A stretch of DNA of 42,348 bases from Candidatus Thiopontia autotrophica (GCA_014384675.1 JACNFK010000030.1:1-42348), one strand, 5' to 3'. Positions 25,643-33,640 are shown, counted from the first letter of the stretch. Translations and numbers: made by a program. The notes: generated from the sequence alone by a model not told the origin.

Positions 25643-26014
25643 CTAGTATAGATTATTTGTCTGCTGTAGCCATCGTATAAAAGAGATGATTCGGGTTACA
25701 TCTCTCTTTTTTATCCCCTCTACTGGCGGCATATCGCCAAACTTCCAGTGATGGGCTTTAACTCCGCTCATGGCTGCACGGTAGAAGGCGTTGTCACCAT
25801 GATGTGAAGGCTTGTAATAGTTATGTATCAATGGCGGCCCCTGCTCCGTTCCCCGCGCCCACTCTCCGTGACACTGAGAACAGTTCTGTTTGAACTTACC
25901 CATTCCAACTGCCTGCTTGAATGGAACTCTAGTTCCATTATCAGTAGTTGCTGCACTGAGAACAGATGAAATTGTCAATAATATTGCCACTAAAGTCAGC
26001 TGTTTAATCATCAT
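25643..26014 (-). CDS. periplasmic monohaem cytochrome c
   Basis: This 123-residue cytochrome has a signal peptide (residues 1-21) and one haem site CSQCH. The start at 26014 is chosen for its GGGAGGTATTTT leader; the frame extends to 26050 without a ribosome binding site. It is a paralogue of the next protein upstream: both carry GPPL, PSHH, AFY/AFFxA and HHWK(F/Y)GDMP in the same order. Here the Met ligand is in GDMPP. The two genes are about 23 bases apart. Confidence 0.9.
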   Translation of the reverse strand: MMIKQLTLVAILLTISSVLSAATTDNGTRVPFKQAVGMGKFKQNCSQCHGEWARGTEQGPPLIHNYYKPSHHGDNAFYRAAMSGVKAHHWKFGDMPPVEGIKKRDVTRIISFIRWLQQTNNLY

Positions 26015-26036
26015 AAAATACCTCCCTGTTTCTGTT

Positions 26037-26429
26037 TTACTTAATAACACCAGCTTGCTGCTGTTCCTCTCTTACAAATGCCACAATATCTCCCACCTGT
26101 TCAGGAGAGATGCCAGTCAACATCGGCATGTCTCCATATTTCCAGTGGTGCTGCCTTACCCCATTTTTTACTGCGTGGAAGAACGCAAGATCCGCATGAT
26201 GAGAAGGCGCATATGTACGGTCAAGCAGTGGTGGCCCCTCTGGACCACCATTCAATGCTGACCCATGACAGCGCGCACAGACCGCCTGATAACTAGCCTT
26301 ACCATCTACCACACTGGCCTGATAACCAATGGCAGGAAGGAAGTTGCGTGCACGTACTTTTTCTGGATCCAGAAAATCACAGGCCGACAGAAGAATTGCT
26401 GAGAGAAGCAGCACAACAATCTTAACCAT
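26037..26429 (-). CDS. cytochrome c lipoprotein
   Basis: This 130-residue protein has a lipoprotein signal peptide ending in the lipobox LLSAC (Cys17) and a single haem site CARCH in YQAVCARCHGS. The core GGPEGPPLLDRTYAPSHHAD and HHWKYGDMPML matches the neighbouring cytochrome at 25643. The pair probably arose by tandem duplication, with one copy membrane-tethered by a lipid and the other soluble. It is in the copA-linked operon, 19 bases downstream of the DUF4399 gene. Confidence 0.9.
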   Translation of the reverse strand: MVKIVVLLLSAILLSACDFLDPEKVRARNFLPAIGYQASVVDGKASYQAVCARCHGSALNGGPEGPPLLDRTYAPSHHADLAFFHAVKNGVRQHHWKYGDMPMLTGISPEQVGDIVAFVREEQQQAGVIK

Positions 26430-26448
26430 TAATATGAGGTCCTAATGT

Positions 26449-26874
26449 TTACCTTTTCACATAAACCGTAATCTTTTTGGATACCAGGTTCTCAAAATGG
26501 GTATGCTCTTCATCAGCCACAATCAACTGCAAGGTATGCTCACCTGGAGAGAGCTCAAGCGTGGTCTCACGCTCTCCTGCAGAAAATCGCAGATGCTTGT
26601 CTGATTCCATCATCGGCTCATCAAGTGTTGGAATGGCATCCGTATCCACCATCAGATGAAAGTGTCCGCTATTGTGTTTGTCTACGCCAGCCGGTGCAAT
26701 CTTCACCTCAGGAGCTGAAAATATAACCTTGAATGGACTCTCTACCACTGCAAGATTTTGTGGGCTAGCAATGGCCACACGTTCACCACGTTCATAACTG
26801 CCGTGCGCGAGAACTGAACCACTCACCAAAGTCGCTATCATCATTGGTGTAATTACTATTTTTCCATATTTCAT
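26449..26874 (-). CDS. DUF4399 periplasmic protein
   Basis: This 141-residue exported protein has a signal peptide ending LVSGSVLAHG. A beta-rich domain with ESPFKVIFSAPEVKIAPAG, HNSGHFHLMVD and LSPGEHTLQLIVADEEHTHF matches the DUF4399 pattern. Several His/Met residues (HFHLM, HTH) could bind metal, in keeping with the copper context. Function is not established. It sits between two cytochrome genes, all in one direction. Confidence 0.82.
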   Translation of the reverse strand: MKYGKIVITPMMIATLVSGSVLAHGSYERGERVAIASPQNLAVVESPFKVIFSAPEVKIAPAGVDKHNSGHFHLMVDTDAIPTLDEPMMESDKHLRFSAGERETTLELSPGEHTLQLIVADEEHTHFENLVSKKITVYVKR

Positions 26875-26910
26875 TTCTGGTTGATTCCTCTGGTCTGTTA
26901 TTAATTTTAT

Positions 26911-27789
26911 TTACATACATTGCATGTGTCGTGGTCCCTGACAATCTCTAATGCGCTCACCCCACAAACTTTTGATATAGGCAACAAGGTGGCTGGCATC
27001 TGCTTTTGTGACTCCAAGATCTCCCCAGGCAGGCATCCTGCTCTGTCGTGAAGATCCTTCAAGAATGGTTTTCATCAGTGCCTCATCAGTGTGATGCCAG
27101 GCATGTGCAGACTCATCAAGGGGTGGAGCCATCAGGTAGTCACGATTAGTCAGTGCCTCGATGGTATAGGTCTCGCCAATTCCGGCAATACCATGACAGC
27201 TTTGACACTTCTCGTTAAACAACTTTTCACCCCTTCTCTCCACCATGGTTTTGACTTTTGGAAAGCCATCCGCACGAACCCAGCTCTCTCCACCATCATC
27301 AGAGATAATTTGTTTGCCGTATTGGTTACGAGCAACCAATCTATTTATCTCCCCCTCTTCGCTAGAGAGTGAAACAAGAAACTGAGTACCCATTTGATTA
27401 TTTATCAGCGACCACTCGGTCTCATCTCCTCGTATGCTAAACAACCCCTTACCAACCACAAAAGCATAGAGATTCTCATTGTCAAACGTGGTAATCATGG
27501 TTACCGGTAGTGGAAATGGATACGAGCGTTTCCAAAACTTGCCGCCATCCTCACTTACGAAGAGGCCACTCTCAGTTCCTGCATACTGTAGACCTGAAGC
27601 ATGTTTAATAATGGTCTTTTGCTCTGGCAACTGTTCGAAGGAGAACTGTCGCTCCATATCAACTGGTTGTGTATGGTTAGCATAAACCTCATCCCCAGAT
27701 AACAGAGAATATCCAGTCACCCCCGCTATCACGACTACTACCACAGCCAGCACTGTGACCATCCTTGATCTGGACTCCTTTCTATTCAC
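26911..27789 (-). CDS. beta-propeller (BNR-type) protein fused to cytochrome c
   Basis: This 292-residue protein has an N-terminal membrane helix (about residues 11-30). A partial beta-propeller follows with Asp-box/BNR motifs SEDGGKFWKR and SDDGGESWVR, then a C-terminal class I cytochrome c domain with CQSCH, ESAHAWHH and RMPAWGDLG (Met ligand). The tail ends RDCQGPRHMQCM, giving extra cysteines, Met and His that could bind copper. BNR domains of this kind resemble YCF48-like assembly factors. A sensor or docking role for the propeller is an inference. It is probably the first gene of the operon leading to copA. Confidence 0.85.
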   Translation of the reverse strand: MNRKESRSRMVTVLAVVVVVIAGVTGYSLLSGDEVYANHTQPVDMERQFSFEQLPEQKTIIKHASGLQYAGTESGLFVSEDGGKFWKRSYPFPLPVTMITTFDNENLYAFVVGKGLFSIRGDETEWSLINNQMGTQFLVSLSSEEGEINRLVARNQYGKQIISDDGGESWVRADGFPKVKTMVERRGEKLFNEKCQSCHGIAGIGETYTIEALTNRDYLMAPPLDESAHAWHHTDEALMKTILEGSSRQSRMPAWGDLGVTKADASHLVAYIKSLWGERIRDCQGPRHMQCM

Positions 27790-27808
27790 TACTTGTTTCC
27801 TTATTCAA

Positions 27809-27841
27809 AAAAAAATCCTGCAAGAACTCTTAGGCTTGCAG
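27809..27841 (-). terminator. rho-independent terminator after the Met-rich protein gene
   Basis: On the minus strand the stem CTGCAAG/CTTGCAG (27835-27841 with 27818-27824) is followed by G, A and a run of nine T residues. It separates the Met-rich gene at 27861 from the downstream cytochrome operon. Confidence 0.8.
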
Positions 27842-27860
27842 AATTCAGGTTGTTTGACAG

Positions 27861-28238
27861 TTATCGATTACGCTGCAACTCAACAAGCTCCTTGAGTGAT
27901 GCATCTATTCCAGCCAGATGGCCTTCAACTGCCTTCATATGGCTCTGCTTTGACGCCATCATCTGTTGCATCAGCTGAGGGTTCATCATTGAGCTGTGTC
28001 GGTTACCCATCATTCCATATGGATACTGTTGCTGATAACCCATGGGGTTTCTCCACTGCTGCCCACTCATCATCGGCATTTGTTGCCGATTACCCATCAT
28101 TCCCTGCATCATCTGCGGGTTCATCCCCTGCATCATCTGAGGATTTATTGGCACCTGACTCTGCTCACTATCCGCCATAACAGGAACTGAAAACGCCATG
28201 GATGCTAGAGCTGCTATAACCATTTTTGAACTTTTCAT
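27861..28238 (-). CDS. Met-rich periplasmic protein, probable copper binder
   Basis: This 125-residue protein has a signal peptide (residues 1-22, ending PVMA). Its mature part is crowded with Met, Gln and Asn: repeated NPQMMQGM, QQMPMMSGQQW, YPYGMMGNRHSS. A C-terminal charged helix ends in ELVELQRNR. Met-rich clusters of MxxM type bind Cu(I) in periplasmic copper proteins such as CopA/CusB-type domains; here it is a prediction. AAGGAGAAGTATT precedes the ATG. It has its own terminator, and a TGACTC/GAGTCA repeat upstream may regulate it. It is likely a copper-induced gene. Confidence 0.8.
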   Translation of the reverse strand: MKSSKMVIAALASMAFSVPVMADSEQSQVPINPQMMQGMNPQMMQGMMGNRQQMPMMSGQQWRNPMGYQQQYPYGMMGNRHSSMMNPQLMQQMMASKQSHMKAVEGHLAGIDASLKELVELQRNR

Positions 28239-28271
28239 AATACTTCTCCTTGTTTCATGATTAAAATATAG

Positions 28272-28290
28272 TGACTCGTAACGTGAGTCA
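28272..28290. promoter_or_regulatory. inverted repeat upstream of the Met-rich gene
   Basis: TGACTC and GAGTCA are separated by seven bases (GTAACGT), about 34 bases before the ATG at 28238 on the minus strand. It could be a binding site for the copper two-component regulator or another metal-responsive regulator. The regulator has not been identified. Confidence 0.45.
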
Positions 28291-28495
28291 TACGGAACGC
28301 TTTACCCTTAGGGAGGAGTATGAACAGGGCTGGCGGCTCAAACCATTTGATCTTGCAACCCAGAATACTCCCCGAATGTAACTGCAGTTTGTCTCAAAAC
28401 AGCTTTTTTGTAAGCGTATGTAACAATCCGCCACATAATTACAGCCGGTTACAAAACAGCAGAGATTTCTTCAATAACTGCGCTATGATGAGTGC

Positions 28496-28807
28496 ATGAA
28501 GAGCAATCAAAACGCATGGCTGGTAAAGAGGGTGTTCCATGTTGCCTCCTCATCCGGGAGGTTGGAACAGCTTCCAGATGTGCTGGATATTGTCTGGAAC
28601 AGTAGAGGTAACAAGCTCTATCTGACGTATGACATTCGCACCACGGATTACCTGACTGTTCTGAACCATCTCTCTAATGCCGACGTTATAGTACGGCAGA
28701 CCTTCTGGTCCAGATTGCTCGGAAAATTTCATCAATACAGTGACAGGACCGGACGAGAAAATGCATCTGCTCGCCCTGCTCCCTGTTGCAACAAACCACC
28801 TAAATAG
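28496..28807 (+). CDS. small protein, possible HMA-like fold, no CxxC
   Basis: This 103-residue protein starts MKSNQNAWLVKRVFHV. The pattern VFHVASSSGRLEQLPDVLDI and LTYDIRTTDYLTVLNHL suggests a beta-alpha-beta sandwich like heavy-metal-associated or ACT-type domains, but no metal-binding CxxC is in the expected place. The C-terminal tail has the pair CC (PAPCCNKPPK). I do not recognise a family. It lies 11 bases before a SHOCT protein gene and is divergent from the Met-rich copper gene, so a metal-related role is plausible only by context. Confidence 0.55.
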   Translation: MKSNQNAWLVKRVFHVASSSGRLEQLPDVLDIVWNSRGNKLYLTYDIRTTDYLTVLNHLSNADVIVRQTFWSRLLGKFHQYSDRTGRENASARPAPCCNKPPK

Positions 28808-28818
28808 AGGATAGCACC

Positions 28819-29034
28819 ATGATGGATACTTTTATGTCTGGCGGCTTCGGATGGATCTTCTGGATCCTCATCATCGCACTGATCTTCTGGCTGGCCAACA
28901 CACGGGGTCAGGGAGGTGATAGCTCACACACTGCCCAGCAAAAGACGGCTCGAGAGATGCTCGATGAGGAGTATGCACTTGGGAAAATTGATCGGGACAG
29001 CTATCTGCAGAAGAGAGCGGATCTCTCCAGCTAG
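28819..29034 (+). CDS. SHOCT-domain small membrane protein
   Basis: This 71-residue protein has one transmembrane helix (GWIFWILIIALIFWLAN, about residues 11-27) and a C-terminal SHOCT domain, TAREMLDEEYALGKIDRDSY (about 44-63). SHOCT domains are short oligomerisation modules at the ends of many membrane proteins. AGAGGATAGCACC precedes the ATG. Its stop is seven bases from the stop of the convergent NHL gene. Confidence 0.85.
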   Translation: MMDTFMSGGFGWIFWILIIALIFWLANTRGQGGDSSHTAQQKTAREMLDEEYALGKIDRDSYLQKRADLSS

Positions 29035-29040
29035 GACAGC

Positions 29041-30048
29041 TCAGTCGGATTTCTCTCTCCAGACGGTGACCTGATTGGCTGCAAAGTTAGCAACAAACAG
29101 GGTTCCGCTTGCATCCACATCCAGCGCGATTGCGCTGTGAGATGGCTCTTCGGCTGGCAACGTAAAGGACGTGATGAACTTCCCATCCGGGGTAAACTTT
29201 TGCACACGGTTATTGTAGAAATCAGCCACAAAAACATCTCCCTCTGGACCGACCGCGATACTGGTCACCACCGAGAACCAGCCATCCAGTGAGCCATGGA
29301 TATTCATGGCAAAGGGGCCACCCCATTTGCGGATCAGTACCCCCTGAGCGGAAAACTGCTGAATACGATCATTGTAACCATCAGCCACGTAGAGGGTTCC
29401 ATCCTCGCCCGTTGCAACATCGGTGGGATAGCTGAATTCACCCCCCCAGAACCCGCTCTCTCCCGGGGTTCCAATCTGGCTGATAAGTGCCCCCTCGGGG
29501 GTTAGCTCAGCAATCCGATGGTTGTAAAAATCGGCCACAAAGAGGTTCCCCTGTTTAGAGAAGGCAACACCTCCCGGCCCATTCAGCAACATATCTTCAT
29601 CACTGGTCTGAATGGTGCGCAGATACTCCCCTTTCTGACTGTAGACCTGGATCCGCTCATGCCAGTAGTCCGCCACATAGAGCCGGCCATCGTGAAGCTC
29701 CAGATTCATCGGGCGCCCAAGACGCGCTTGCTTCTCTCCACTGTTTCCAAACTCTCTCAGAAAAGCACCCTGGTGGTTGAATACCTGAATTCTCCCATTC
29801 CGGGCATCACTGACAAACACCTCTGACTCACTGACCGCCACCCCGGTCGGCTCATTGAACTCCCCTGCTCCGGTACCGAAACTCCCCCATGCGTGAATCT
29901 GTTGATACTCCGCCGCCATAACTGTGGCAGGGAATGAGATCAGCAAAAGTGCGGTTATTATCCTACCTATATGAATAACTGCAGAGGTGATGGCACTCTT
30001 ACACAGGCAACCGTCTGTGGTCAGGACGGCCACAGTCGAGCGCCACAT
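29041..30048 (-). CDS. NHL-repeat beta-propeller protein, start disturbed by an inserted element
   Basis: The product is a six-bladed NHL propeller with repeats such as GEFNEPTGVAVSESEVFVSD, LNGPGGVAFSKQGNLFVADF and FSYPTDVATGEDGTLYVADG. It is preceded by a hydrophobic segment IITALLLISFPATVMA that acts as an export signal. The nearest ATG in frame (30048, MWRSTVAV) lies inside the MITE-like element at 29981-30094, and the frame stays open to 30210. Without the element no ATG, GTG or TTG precedes the signal segment. An ATA just before ACCGCA, with AGGTAGG upstream, may be a mutated original start. The start given is uncertain. It is last in the copper sensor operon. Confidence 0.75.
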   Translation of the reverse strand: MWRSTVAVLTTDGCLCKSAITSAVIHIGRIITALLLISFPATVMAAEYQQIHAWGSFGTGAGEFNEPTGVAVSESEVFVSDARNGRIQVFNHQGAFLREFGNSGEKQARLGRPMNLELHDGRLYVADYWHERIQVYSQKGEYLRTIQTSDEDMLLNGPGGVAFSKQGNLFVADFYNHRIAELTPEGALISQIGTPGESGFWGGEFSYPTDVATGEDGTLYVADGYNDRIQQFSAQGVLIRKWGGPFAMNIHGSLDGWFSVVTSIAVGPEGDVFVADFYNNRVQKFTPDGKFITSFTLPAEEPSHSAIALDVDASGTLFVANFAANQVTVWREKSD

Positions 30049-30094
30049 GGATGTGCTTGAGTATGTTGCATGGGTAAGAGTGCCATCACCTCTG
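29981..30094. mobile_element. MITE-like element, 114 bp, with 5-bp TAACT duplication
   Basis: Perfect 21-bp terminal inverted repeats begin CAGAGGTGATGGCACTC (29982-30002 and 30074-30094). Similarity continues inward to about 30 bp with two mismatches. TAACT occurs on both sides (29976-29980 and 30095-30099). It encodes no protein of its own. The ends do not resemble those of the element at 19753. It separates the HMA-protein gene from the NHL gene in the same operon and overlaps the N-terminal extension of the latter. Confidence 0.7.
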
Positions 30095-30106
30095 TAACTA
30101 TTGATA

Positions 30107-30415
30107 TTATCGAGCACGCTCAACAACCCCTCGATAGCTGAAGCCGGAATCATCAAAGATCTGTTTGAGCTGATCTTCGGTAAAACGCACCCCCTCTTGG
30201 GTATCCACAATCACCAACCCTCTTTTCAGGTCGATATCAACCCTCTCAACCCCCTCCGTTTTCATGAAGTTCTTCTCTATGCCATAGGCACAGAATGGGC
30301 AGGCCAATCCATCCACCCGCATCTCATATTGCACTCCTGCTGCAAACAGTGAGGTTGCCCAGCCACTCATCAAAAACATTGCGGCTATAACTATTCTCTT
30401 AACTATTCTATTCAT
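30107..30415 (-). CDS. periplasmic HMA-domain protein
   Basis: This 102-residue exported heavy-metal-associated domain protein has a signal peptide (about residues 1-25, ending SLFA). The motif VDGLACPFCAYGIEK has a CxxC pair that would bind Cu(I). ERVDIDLKRGLVIVD and FTEDQLKQIFDDSGF complete the ferredoxin-like fold. It is periplasmic, unlike the cytosolic chaperone at 33446. The start at 30415 has GGAGCAGGATA directly upstream; the frame to 30439 overlaps the preceding gene. It is part of the copper sensor operon. Confidence 0.88.
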   Translation of the reverse strand: MNRIVKRIVIAAMFLMSGWATSLFAAGVQYEMRVDGLACPFCAYGIEKNFMKTEGVERVDIDLKRGLVIVDTQEGVRFTEDQLKQIFDDSGFSYRGVVERAR

Positions 30416-30426
30416 TATCCTGCTCC

Positions 30427-31254
30427 TCATAGATGCCACTCAACCACCAGCTTTGCCCGTAGATCGGACTCCTCCTGAGCCCCATTCAGATCATGCGAAA
30501 TGGGAATCTGCACCCCGGCTTTCACTGCCATATTGCGTTGTGTCCAGAAGATTCCCGGGGAGAGAAACCACTCATCTCCTCCTGTATTGGCAAGCGCTGC
30601 CCCATTCTGCTCATTTCTCTCTGACAGCTCCCCATTGAGCTCCAGCAACCAGACCGTATCCGGCTCACGATAAACAGGCGAGGTTGGACGATAACCACCC
30701 ACCAAATCAACCATCCAGCGCCCCCCCTTGCGCAGCCCTGCCGAATTCTCGCCATTGTGGCGATAACGCAGCGCCCCCCAGCGGTACCATTTGATCCCCT
30801 CATAGCCATAGGAGAGACCTCCAATCCAGTCGGTTGTACCACTTCCCAGCGCGGGACTCTTGCCTCCTTTGGCGCTATCACTCTTTACCTTGAGATGAAC
30901 CGCCGCAGCCTCTTGAAGCCCCAGGCTATCCTCCCGCCAGAATCGATATTTGGTAAAGAGTTTGAGATCACCAGCACCATCAGACTCAGCGCCATCCTCC
31001 TCTTTGGTCACATAGGGGATCTCCGCCCCCACTGCAAGATCTCCGGTTACCCCATAGAGCAGCTCTAACGCACTCTCCAGCTCCTTTTCTGAACCGGCCT
31101 TCTCATAGTGAACCTCGATGGCTGTCTCTACGCCCCCCTTGTAGATGGTGTGAGGACCGATCCCGAAGATGGGGTCATGGGCTAAAGCTGCCATTGGTAA
31201 TATCAACAACAGTAGCAACCTCCAGAGACTGGCCCGCACTTTTCTACTACCCAT
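30427..31254 (-). CDS. outer membrane beta-barrel protein of the copper operon
   Basis: This 275-residue exported protein has a signal peptide ending ALAHD. Its alternating strands with Gly and aromatic residues (LAVGAEIPYVTKE, WIGGLSYGYEG, FLSPGIFWTQRNMAVKAG) end at WHL, as in barrels secreted to the outer membrane. Proteins of this kind, beginning HDPIFGIGPHTIYKGG, are labelled as transporter-like outer membrane proteins, and I recall them near copper genes. The transported substrate is unknown. It is 35 bases after the histidine kinase gene. Confidence 0.75.
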   Translation of the reverse strand: MGSRKVRASLWRLLLLLILPMAALAHDPIFGIGPHTIYKGGVETAIEVHYEKAGSEKELESALELLYGVTGDLAVGAEIPYVTKEEDGAESDGAGDLKLFTKYRFWREDSLGLQEAAAVHLKVKSDSAKGGKSPALGSGTTDWIGGLSYGYEGIKWYRWGALRYRHNGENSAGLRKGGRWMVDLVGGYRPTSPVYREPDTVWLLELNGELSERNEQNGAALANTGGDEWFLSPGIFWTQRNMAVKAGVQIPISHDLNGAQEESDLRAKLVVEWHL

Positions 31255-31289
31255 TGAATACCCCCTGTTTTAGATGACTGTTATCTCCA

Positions 31290-32717
31290 TCACGATCGTG
31301 GAATCTCAAGCTCTGCTGCCACCCCTCCCTCAGGGCGATTCTTAAGAATCAGTTCGCCGCCATGGGCGCGGGCAATATTTCTTGCAATGCTAAGACCTAG
31401 ACCGGTTCCACCTGACTCCCTGCTTCTTGATTTTTCTACCCGATAGAAGGGCTCAAAGACCTTCTCCAACTCTTCTGCAGGAATTGTTGCCCCATCGCTA
31501 TTTACAACAATCAATAATCGATCATCCAATTCATCCAGCTTTACCCAGACCCTCCCACCTCCATGACGGGTTCCATTCTCCAACAGGTTGGTGAGACAAC
31601 GTTTGAGCTGAACCAGTCGGCCACGGATCGGCTCCGTCACCTGCCCCTTGATATCAAATCGAATACCGAGTGGCTCCAGATCCTCCTGCAGACTCTCCAG
31701 CAGTGCCTGCATGTCGATCTGCTGCATCGGCTCTGGGTTCTCTGTTCCCCGCATAAAATCAAGCGTGGAGACCACCATCTCCTCCATGTGATCAAGATCG
31801 GTTTCGATATCAGCACGGATGCGATCATCCTCCAGCATCTCGCTGCGCAGCCGCAGGCGGGTAATGGGTGTCTTTAGGTCGTGAGAGACGGCCGAGAGGA
31901 TCCGTGCCCGATCCCCGATATAGCGACTCAGCCGCTGCTGCATGGTATTGAATGCCTCTGCCGCCTGCCTTACCTCTTTAGGTCCATTGATCTCCAGTGG
32001 AGATCGCCGAATATCCTTGCCCAGCGCCTCAGCCGCATCAGATAACAATGACAGTGGTCTTGTTACCCAACGAACTGCAATCCAGGTCAAAATAAGAACA
32101 GAAAAAAGTAGCAGAGAGAGTGCAACGACCATACGGGTAGGCCATGCAAAAACCTTCTTGGGAATATGGTAGTGGAAGTCGACCCATACCCCATCACTCA
32201 ATCTGACCTGAACATGAAATGATTTAACCTTCTGCTGTTCCATCCCCCACATATTTTGCATTCTCATCCGATGAGACATCATTTCACGCATCCCGGTATG
32301 AGGCCCATTCATATCTTCATATCCAACAGCAACAGGAATTACCGTCTCAACTACCTCAACATGAGCCTCATGTCCTGGAGGTAGACTCTTCTGAAGATAC
32401 TCCTTAAAAAGCAGATATAGCTGTTCATTCTCAACCTCTTTCTGCTTATGAAATTTAATATATTTTGAGGTCAACACCACTTCCAAAGGGAAACCATTTA
32501 GCGCTTCAACCATTTTTTCGCGCTCTATATCAGTCATCGGATCCAGCAACTCCACGATAGAGCCTATTCTCTCTGCACTGCCTGCACCCATGGTCTGGTG
32601 CAATACGGTGTCTCGATCATAAAGATGTACCAGTGCACTGAGCAGCTGCGGCACCATCAGTCCAATCAGCAGAATTGCCAATAGACGACCGTACAAGGAT
32701 TCAGGTATCAATCTCAT
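31290..32717 (-). CDS. sensor histidine kinase, probable copper sensor
   Basis: This 475-residue kinase has two transmembrane helices (about 11-30 and 196-216), a periplasmic sensor loop between them, a HAMP domain, the phospho-acceptor box SHDLKTPITRLR (His279) and an ATPase domain ending GGTGLGLSIARNIARAHGG. The sensor loop carries HTGMREMMSHRMRMQNMWGM (residues 140-159), very rich in Met and His and suited to Cu(I). It begins six bases after the response regulator ends. Gene neighbours (CopZ-like, HMA, CopA) support copper sensing; the ligand is an inference. Confidence 0.9.
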   Translation of the reverse strand: MRLIPESLYGRLLAILLIGLMVPQLLSALVHLYDRDTVLHQTMGAGSAERIGSIVELLDPMTDIEREKMVEALNGFPLEVVLTSKYIKFHKQKEVENEQLYLLFKEYLQKSLPPGHEAHVEVVETVIPVAVGYEDMNGPHTGMREMMSHRMRMQNMWGMEQQKVKSFHVQVRLSDGVWVDFHYHIPKKVFAWPTRMVVALSLLLFSVLILTWIAVRWVTRPLSLLSDAAEALGKDIRRSPLEINGPKEVRQAAEAFNTMQQRLSRYIGDRARILSAVSHDLKTPITRLRLRSEMLEDDRIRADIETDLDHMEEMVVSTLDFMRGTENPEPMQQIDMQALLESLQEDLEPLGIRFDIKGQVTEPIRGRLVQLKRCLTNLLENGTRHGGGRVWVKLDELDDRLLIVVNSDGATIPAEELEKVFEPFYRVEKSRSRESGGTGLGLSIARNIARAHGGELILKNRPEGGVAAELEIPRS

Positions 32718-32723
32718 GGAAAT

Positions 32724-33443
32724 CTACGCAAAAGTTATCTCGGGCACAAAACGGTACCCCTCTCCACGCATGGTATGAATGATTGCCGGCTTTTTGGGGT
32801 CCTCTCTCAATCTTTTCCTGAGACGCCCCACCAGCACATCAATGCTGCGATCAAATGGCTGTGCCTCTCTGCCCTGACTGAACTCCAGCAGCTGGTCCCG
32901 ACTCAAGACTCGTCCAGGATGCTCTATAAAGACCTTCAGCAGACGGAATTCGCCACCACTGAGCGGAACAACAACTCCGTCAGGGGATATCAGGTGGTGT
33001 TGCTGGAGGTTCAGATGCCAGTCAGCAAAAAGAGCCTCTGTCGCCTCATCCTGCAGGGGGGCCTCCGGCAAGCTGGAGCTACGGCGAAGTACACTCTTGA
33101 TCCTGGCCAGCAGCTCCCTGGGGTTGAACGGCTTGGAGATATAGTCATCTGCCCCCATCTCCAGTCCAAGAATTCGGTCAGTCTCCTCCCCCATGGCGGT
33201 CAACATAACCACCGGAATATTTGAGTGGCCACGCAGCTTTCTGAGCAGCTCCAGACCATCATCTCCGGGCATCATGAGGTCCAGAATAATCAGATCAATC
33301 GGGGCCTGTTCAAGAGCAGAGAACATCTCCCTGCCGCCCGCAGCGGTCGAGAGACGATAGCCTGCCCTCTCCAGATACTCTCTAAGCAGACGACGGATCT
33401 CTGGATCATCATCAACAACCAGCAGATGGCCAGATTTTGTCAC
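32724..33443 (-). CDS. OmpR-family response regulator
   Basis: This 239-residue regulator has a receiver domain with acidic pocket DDD (residues 11-13), phosphorylation site Asp55 in LILDLMMPGDDG and Lys in YISKPFNP. A winged-helix DNA-binding domain (FRLLKVFIEHPGRVLSRDQL, IDVLVGRLRKRL, GEGYRFVP) follows. It is paired with the histidine kinase downstream and begins two bases after the copper chaperone gene ends. Confidence 0.95.
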   Translation of the reverse strand: MTKSGHLLVVDDDPEIRRLLREYLERAGYRLSTAAGGREMFSALEQAPIDLIILDLMMPGDDGLELLRKLRGHSNIPVVMLTAMGEETDRILGLEMGADDYISKPFNPRELLARIKSVLRRSSSLPEAPLQDEATEALFADWHLNLQQHHLISPDGVVVPLSGGEFRLLKVFIEHPGRVLSRDQLLEFSQGREAQPFDRSIDVLVGRLRKRLREDPKKPAIIHTMRGEGYRFVPEITFA

Positions 33444-33445
33444 TG

Positions 33446-33640
33446 TTACTGTACGGGATATCCAAGCTCAGCCAGCTTCTCTGTGACTGACTGCATCACA
33501 CCCTCATCCAAACCAAGGGTTACCGTCTTATCTTCTACGTTGACCTTCACATAGTCGACTCCATCCATCTCCGAGAGGCTGGTCTCGATAGTGTTGGCAC
33601 ATCCACCACACATTACATTAGCCACAGTTACTGTCTGCAT
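33446..33640 (-). CDS. copper chaperone, CopZ-like HMA protein
   Basis: This 64-residue single HMA domain has VMCGGCANTI (Cys11, Cys14), with VNVEDKTVTLG in the strand and a C-terminal LAELGYPV helix-turn. There is no signal peptide, so it is cytoplasmic and would pass Cu(I) to CopA. The CGGC form is typical of CopZ-like chaperones. It directly precedes the two-component genes. Confidence 0.9.
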   Translation of the reverse strand: MQTVTVANVMCGGCANTIETSLSEMDGVDYVKVNVEDKTVTLGLDEGVMQSVTEKLAELGYPVQ

